Part shown: one piece after another, positions 62,994 to 64,000 of the stretch
Layout of the letters: each line of letters begins with the position of its first letter
Numbering within the stretch: position 1 is the first letter of the stretch
Source of the DNA: Sphingomonas sp.
Lineage (GTDB): Bacteria > Pseudomonadota > Alphaproteobacteria > Sphingomonadales > Sphingomonadaceae
Length of the DNA: 64,000 nt
Reading direction: 5' to 3'
Assembly: GCA_025356055.1 (NCBI GenBank)
Contig: JANXUU010000145.1
Location: 1 to 64,000, forward strand
Notes under the pieces: generated by a model
Database searches by the model: none
Told to the model about the DNA's origin: nothing
The model's input: the letters and a program-made list of their open reading frames with translations, nothing else
Made by a program: the position numbers and the translations under genes

Positions 62994-64000
62994 GTGTCCG
63001 GCTTGGCCAAGAAATTGACGCGTTTCATCCTATTCGCACTCGTGCTGGGCATTGTCGCAGGCTGGGCGACGAACGCCGCGATCGACGACGGGACGCCGGC
63101 CGCAGCGGCGCAGTTGAAGGCGATTGCAGGCTATTTCTCGATCGTCACGGCGCTGTTCCTGCGGCTCATCAAGATGATCATTGCGCCGCTGGTGTTCTCG
63201 ACGCTGGTCGTCGGGATTGCTCACATGGGCGATACCGCAGCGCTCGGACGGGTTGGGATCAGGTCGCTGGCGTGGTTCATCTTTGCCAGCCTGATCTCGC
63301 TGTCGCTGGGGCTGGCGATAGTGACGCTGCTCCATCCGGGCGTCGGCATCGGACTGCCGCTGCCCGACGTGACCGCCGCCAGCGGTCTCGACAAGGCGGC
63401 ATTCAGCCTGAAGGACTTCATCAGCCACCTCGTGCCGGCGTCGATCGTCGAGGCGATGGCCACCAACGAGATCCTTCCGATCGTGATCTTCTCGATCTTC
63501 TTCGGGGTGGCGATCACCGCCGTTGGCGACCGCGCGCGGCCGCTGGTGCGCGGGATCGAAGCGCTGGTGCAGGTCATGCTGCAGGTCACCAACTATGTCA
63601 TGCGCGCCGCACCGTTCGCTGTGTTCGCAGCGGTGGCGAGCGCGATCGTCGAAGAAGGCCCGAAAGTCCTGTTCAGCCTCGGTCGGTTCGTTGGCAGCTT
63701 CTATCTCGGCATCGCGATCCTGTGGGCGATCCTGATCGGCATCGCCTTTTTGGCGCAGGGACGGCGCGCCAAGGACTTGATCCGGTACATCCGCGATCCG
63801 ATCCTGCTCGCCTTTTCGACCGCCTCGTCGGAAGCCGCCTACCCACGCACCTTGGAGGCGCTCGAGCGGTTCGGGGTGCCGCCGCGGATTGCCAGCTTCG
63901 TGCTGCCTCTAGGCTATTCGTTCAATCTCGACGGCTCGATGATGTACATGACCTTCGCGTCGATCTTCATTGCCCAAGCATATGGTATTCACCTTGGCTT
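62994..64000 (+). CDS. Dicarboxylate/amino acid:cation symporter (3' end outside window)
   Basis: Frame open to window end; LRLIKMIIAPLVFSTLVVGIAHMGD, FSTASSEAAYPRTLEALERFGVP, GYSFNLDGSMMYMTFASIF. Start GTG 62994 or TTG 63003. Confidence 0.92.
   Translation, partial: MSGLAKKLTRFILFALVLGIVAGWATNAAIDDGTPAAAAQLKAIAGYFSIVTALFLRLIKMIIAPLVFSTLVVGIAHMGDTAALGRVGIRSLAWFIFASLISLSLGLAIVTLLHPGVGIGLPLPDVTAASGLDKAAFSLKDFISHLVPASIVEAMATNEILPIVIFSIFFGVAITAVGDRARPLVRGIEALVQVMLQVTNYVMRAAPFAVFAAVASAIVEEGPKVLFSLGRFVGSFYLGIAILWAILIGIAFLAQGRRAKDLIRYIRDPILLAFSTASSEAAYPRTLEALERFGVPPRIASFVLPLGYSFNLDGSMMYMTFASIFIAQAYGIHLG

Overview
The window is a high-GC alphaproteobacterial chromosome segment, most like Sphingomonadales from protein content and gene order. 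It is densely packed and mostly housekeeping: tyrS(3' end)-recG; sdhE-mfd; EAL protein/NAD kinase; tRNA-Asn; putA; secA; trxA-addA; addB-murU-amgK-tsaE-divL; peroxiredoxin; asd; ffh-rpsP-rimM / trmD-rplS; dapF; ftsY-yciB-ABC exporter; sodB; a psp operon; sufE; rnpB; ampD; cheR-cheB-cheY-cheW-cheA-chpT; rluD; rpoH; an EF-G-like GTPase; a dicarboxylate/cation symporter (cut by the window end). I found no CRISPR array, prophage, IS element or obvious defence system. The strongest unexplained signal is gene decay: yqgE and a TonB-dependent receptor fused by deletion, a LOV/PAS-HWE kinase with a stop and several frameshifts, an mtaB remnant, an S9 peptidase with two frameshifts, and a putA broken near its 3' end. 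All eight frameshifts I could resolve look like single-base losses, while the long essential genes are intact. Other points of interest: a DivL-type kinase with Tyr in the H-box; an extended psp operon with a sigma54-like promoter and an inverted repeat; a CheA with an extra CheW-like region and a receiver-like tail, next to chpT; an EF-G paralogue lacking the catalytic His; and an S16 protein with a long acidic tail. I did not find a convincing wholly new system. All calls are from reading the sequence; no database search was run.
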